Positions 62,636 to 64,000 of a stretch of DNA of 64,000 nt are shown here, piece by piece. Source of the stretch: Rhinopithecus roxellana (lineage: Eukaryota; Chordata; Mammalia; Primates; Cercopithecidae). Both the position numbers and the translations under genes were made by a program. The stretch is taken from assembly GCF_007565055.1 (NCBI RefSeq), contig NC_044563.1, forward strand, positions 98,417,489 through 98,481,488. The letters are read 5' to 3'. The notes beneath the pieces are model-generated. The model made no database searches. It was not told the origin of the DNA and worked only from the letters and a program-made list of their open reading frames with translations. The stretch's first letter is position 1. The number at the start of each line of letters is the position of its first letter.

Positions 62636-64000
62636 TTTGAGACGGTTGTTATACCAAGGTAACACGTAAAATGCTTGGTGAAGGTAGCCAAAATATTTTA
62701 AAAATTCAAAATAATTACTAACTTGTTTGAAAATAAACCATTTTAAGAAAGCTACATAACTTCAGCTATAGAGTGACGTTTCCTACTTTTAAAAATATAC
62801 ACGTGCATTTTATTGATTTTATTTAATAGATATCTTTCTATTACACAGAGCAAATGATTTAATCTATACATTAATATACATTTAACCTGAAAATATTTTG
62901 TAGCTAATGTTTTATAATCTTTTTGGTTTGGTTTAAATTGTGTTTGGGATTTCTTTTAGCCCCTAAACACTAAATTGTTTGAATGAATATAGAAATAAAA
63001 TAGAACCCATTCATCAAAATGAACACTAATGCAAATAGCATATATTAAAATGTAAAACGATGGATTAAAATTCACATGGCTTTTCTGATTCCTGGTGAAA
63101 ATAGAGCATACAGAAATCAACTGGTCATCCTCTTCTAGTTTCATTAATTCTTATTTTTAAGAACCACTTGTTTGTTTAAGACTGTGAATATTGATAACAA
63201 TGGAAACCAATGACTTTTAATCTATTAGGTTCAGAATGCCCTTCACACTGTTTTTTAACTATTTTGTAAGACAATATTATTTATTATAAAATATAATAAT
63301 TTCATAATTTAATTTAAATTTTACTGCTGTCCATTTATTAGTTCTATATGCAGCATAAAAGTCATGTAGTACAGTTCTGAAAAAGAGAAACTCTTTGATT
63401 GTTTTTTTTTTTAATTCATGTCATTCTAGGTAATATAGAGCAGAGCTTTAAAACACTTGTAAACACTGCAAAGGCAGGAAACTAGATAATTTTTCTTGGG
63501 AACAAATTTTGAAGGTAAATGAAACTTAAATAATCTAATTATAAATAAGCAATGACCATACTTTTCTTACCTTTACATTTTAAGTCTAGAAATACATAAT
63601 ACCAATCCATTTGGCATAAAGCTAAAATACCACTTTTAATGTGTTAAATATTTTGAAATCTTCTCTTAAAATTCTTAAGTGATGGAACAGGCTCTGGTTC
63701 TCTAAATATGTATAATAATACTCTACTTAATTAAATTTAGAAAACAAAATTTTATTAATTTTAACCTCCAGCAACAGAGGTATATGTTTTAAGATAAAGA
63801 AATAAAAAAACATTTTATAAATAGTCTGTTCAAAATTTTAGTTGGCTGACACATTTAATTTTCACAGCTGTTTTTTTTTTTTTTGTCCAGTTAAGTTCAT
63901 TTTTCTTATCAGAACTGTATAAAGACCTATTAGACCAAATTTATTCCCAATAGCATAAGAAGAAGGAAAAAGGCTAACCCCTTTATTATAGGACAAAACA
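62636..64000. other. A+T-rich non-coding stretch to the window end
   Basis: No gene, Alu or LTR recognised. Confidence 0.45.

Overview
The window looks like pericentromeric DNA from an Old World monkey (Cercopithecidae). I recognise no protein-coding gene, RNA gene, CRISPR array or bacterial-type feature in it. The primate call rests on abundant full-length Alu elements, a 3' end of a primate L1, MaLR LTRs and alpha satellite. The Old World monkey call rests on several young AluY copies (26932, 36441, 47017 reverse, 56625). These carry the cercopithecid-type changes I know from macaque and baboon AluY: 'ggctcaagcctg', 'ggcgtaaacccgg' and 'gagatccggccactg'.

Region 1 (1-8522) is alpha-satellite DNA in two contigs separated by a 100-N gap (5272-5371). 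The left contig (1-5271) is in reverse orientation. It is built from a 515-bp trimer of ~171-bp monomers, interrupted by an 843-bp block of five diverged monomers (1546-2388) that begins again at 4967. Together these suggest a ~3.42-kb, 20-monomer composite repeat. The right contig (5372-8522) contains the same trimer in the opposite orientation, with unit lengths shortened to about 508-514 bp. A second 100-N gap (8523-8622) ends the satellite. The order and orientation of these contigs are not proven by the sequence.

Region 2 (8623-18351) is a nest of old transposons and retroviral LTRs. It holds a MER2/Tigger1 DNA-transposon remnant (about 10585-10965, reverse), a GC-rich MER52-like ERV1 LTR with ~70-bp internal tandem repeats (about 10970-12545, reverse), a long A+T-rich stretch that may be ERV-internal, and a second ERV-type LTR (17482-18351, reverse) split by an Alu with a target-site duplication.

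Region 3 (18352-64000) is an A+T-rich gene desert. It contains about fifteen Alus or Alu fragments, an L1 3' end with a G-rich 3'UTR tract, old L1M and L2 pieces, MIRs, three MaLR-type LTRs plus one probable, and microsatellites. The open frames visible across the window are short and fall in Alu, L1, satellite or low-complexity sequence. I treat them as chance or repeat-derived. The most notable biology here is the trimeric and composite organisation of the satellite, not a gene system.
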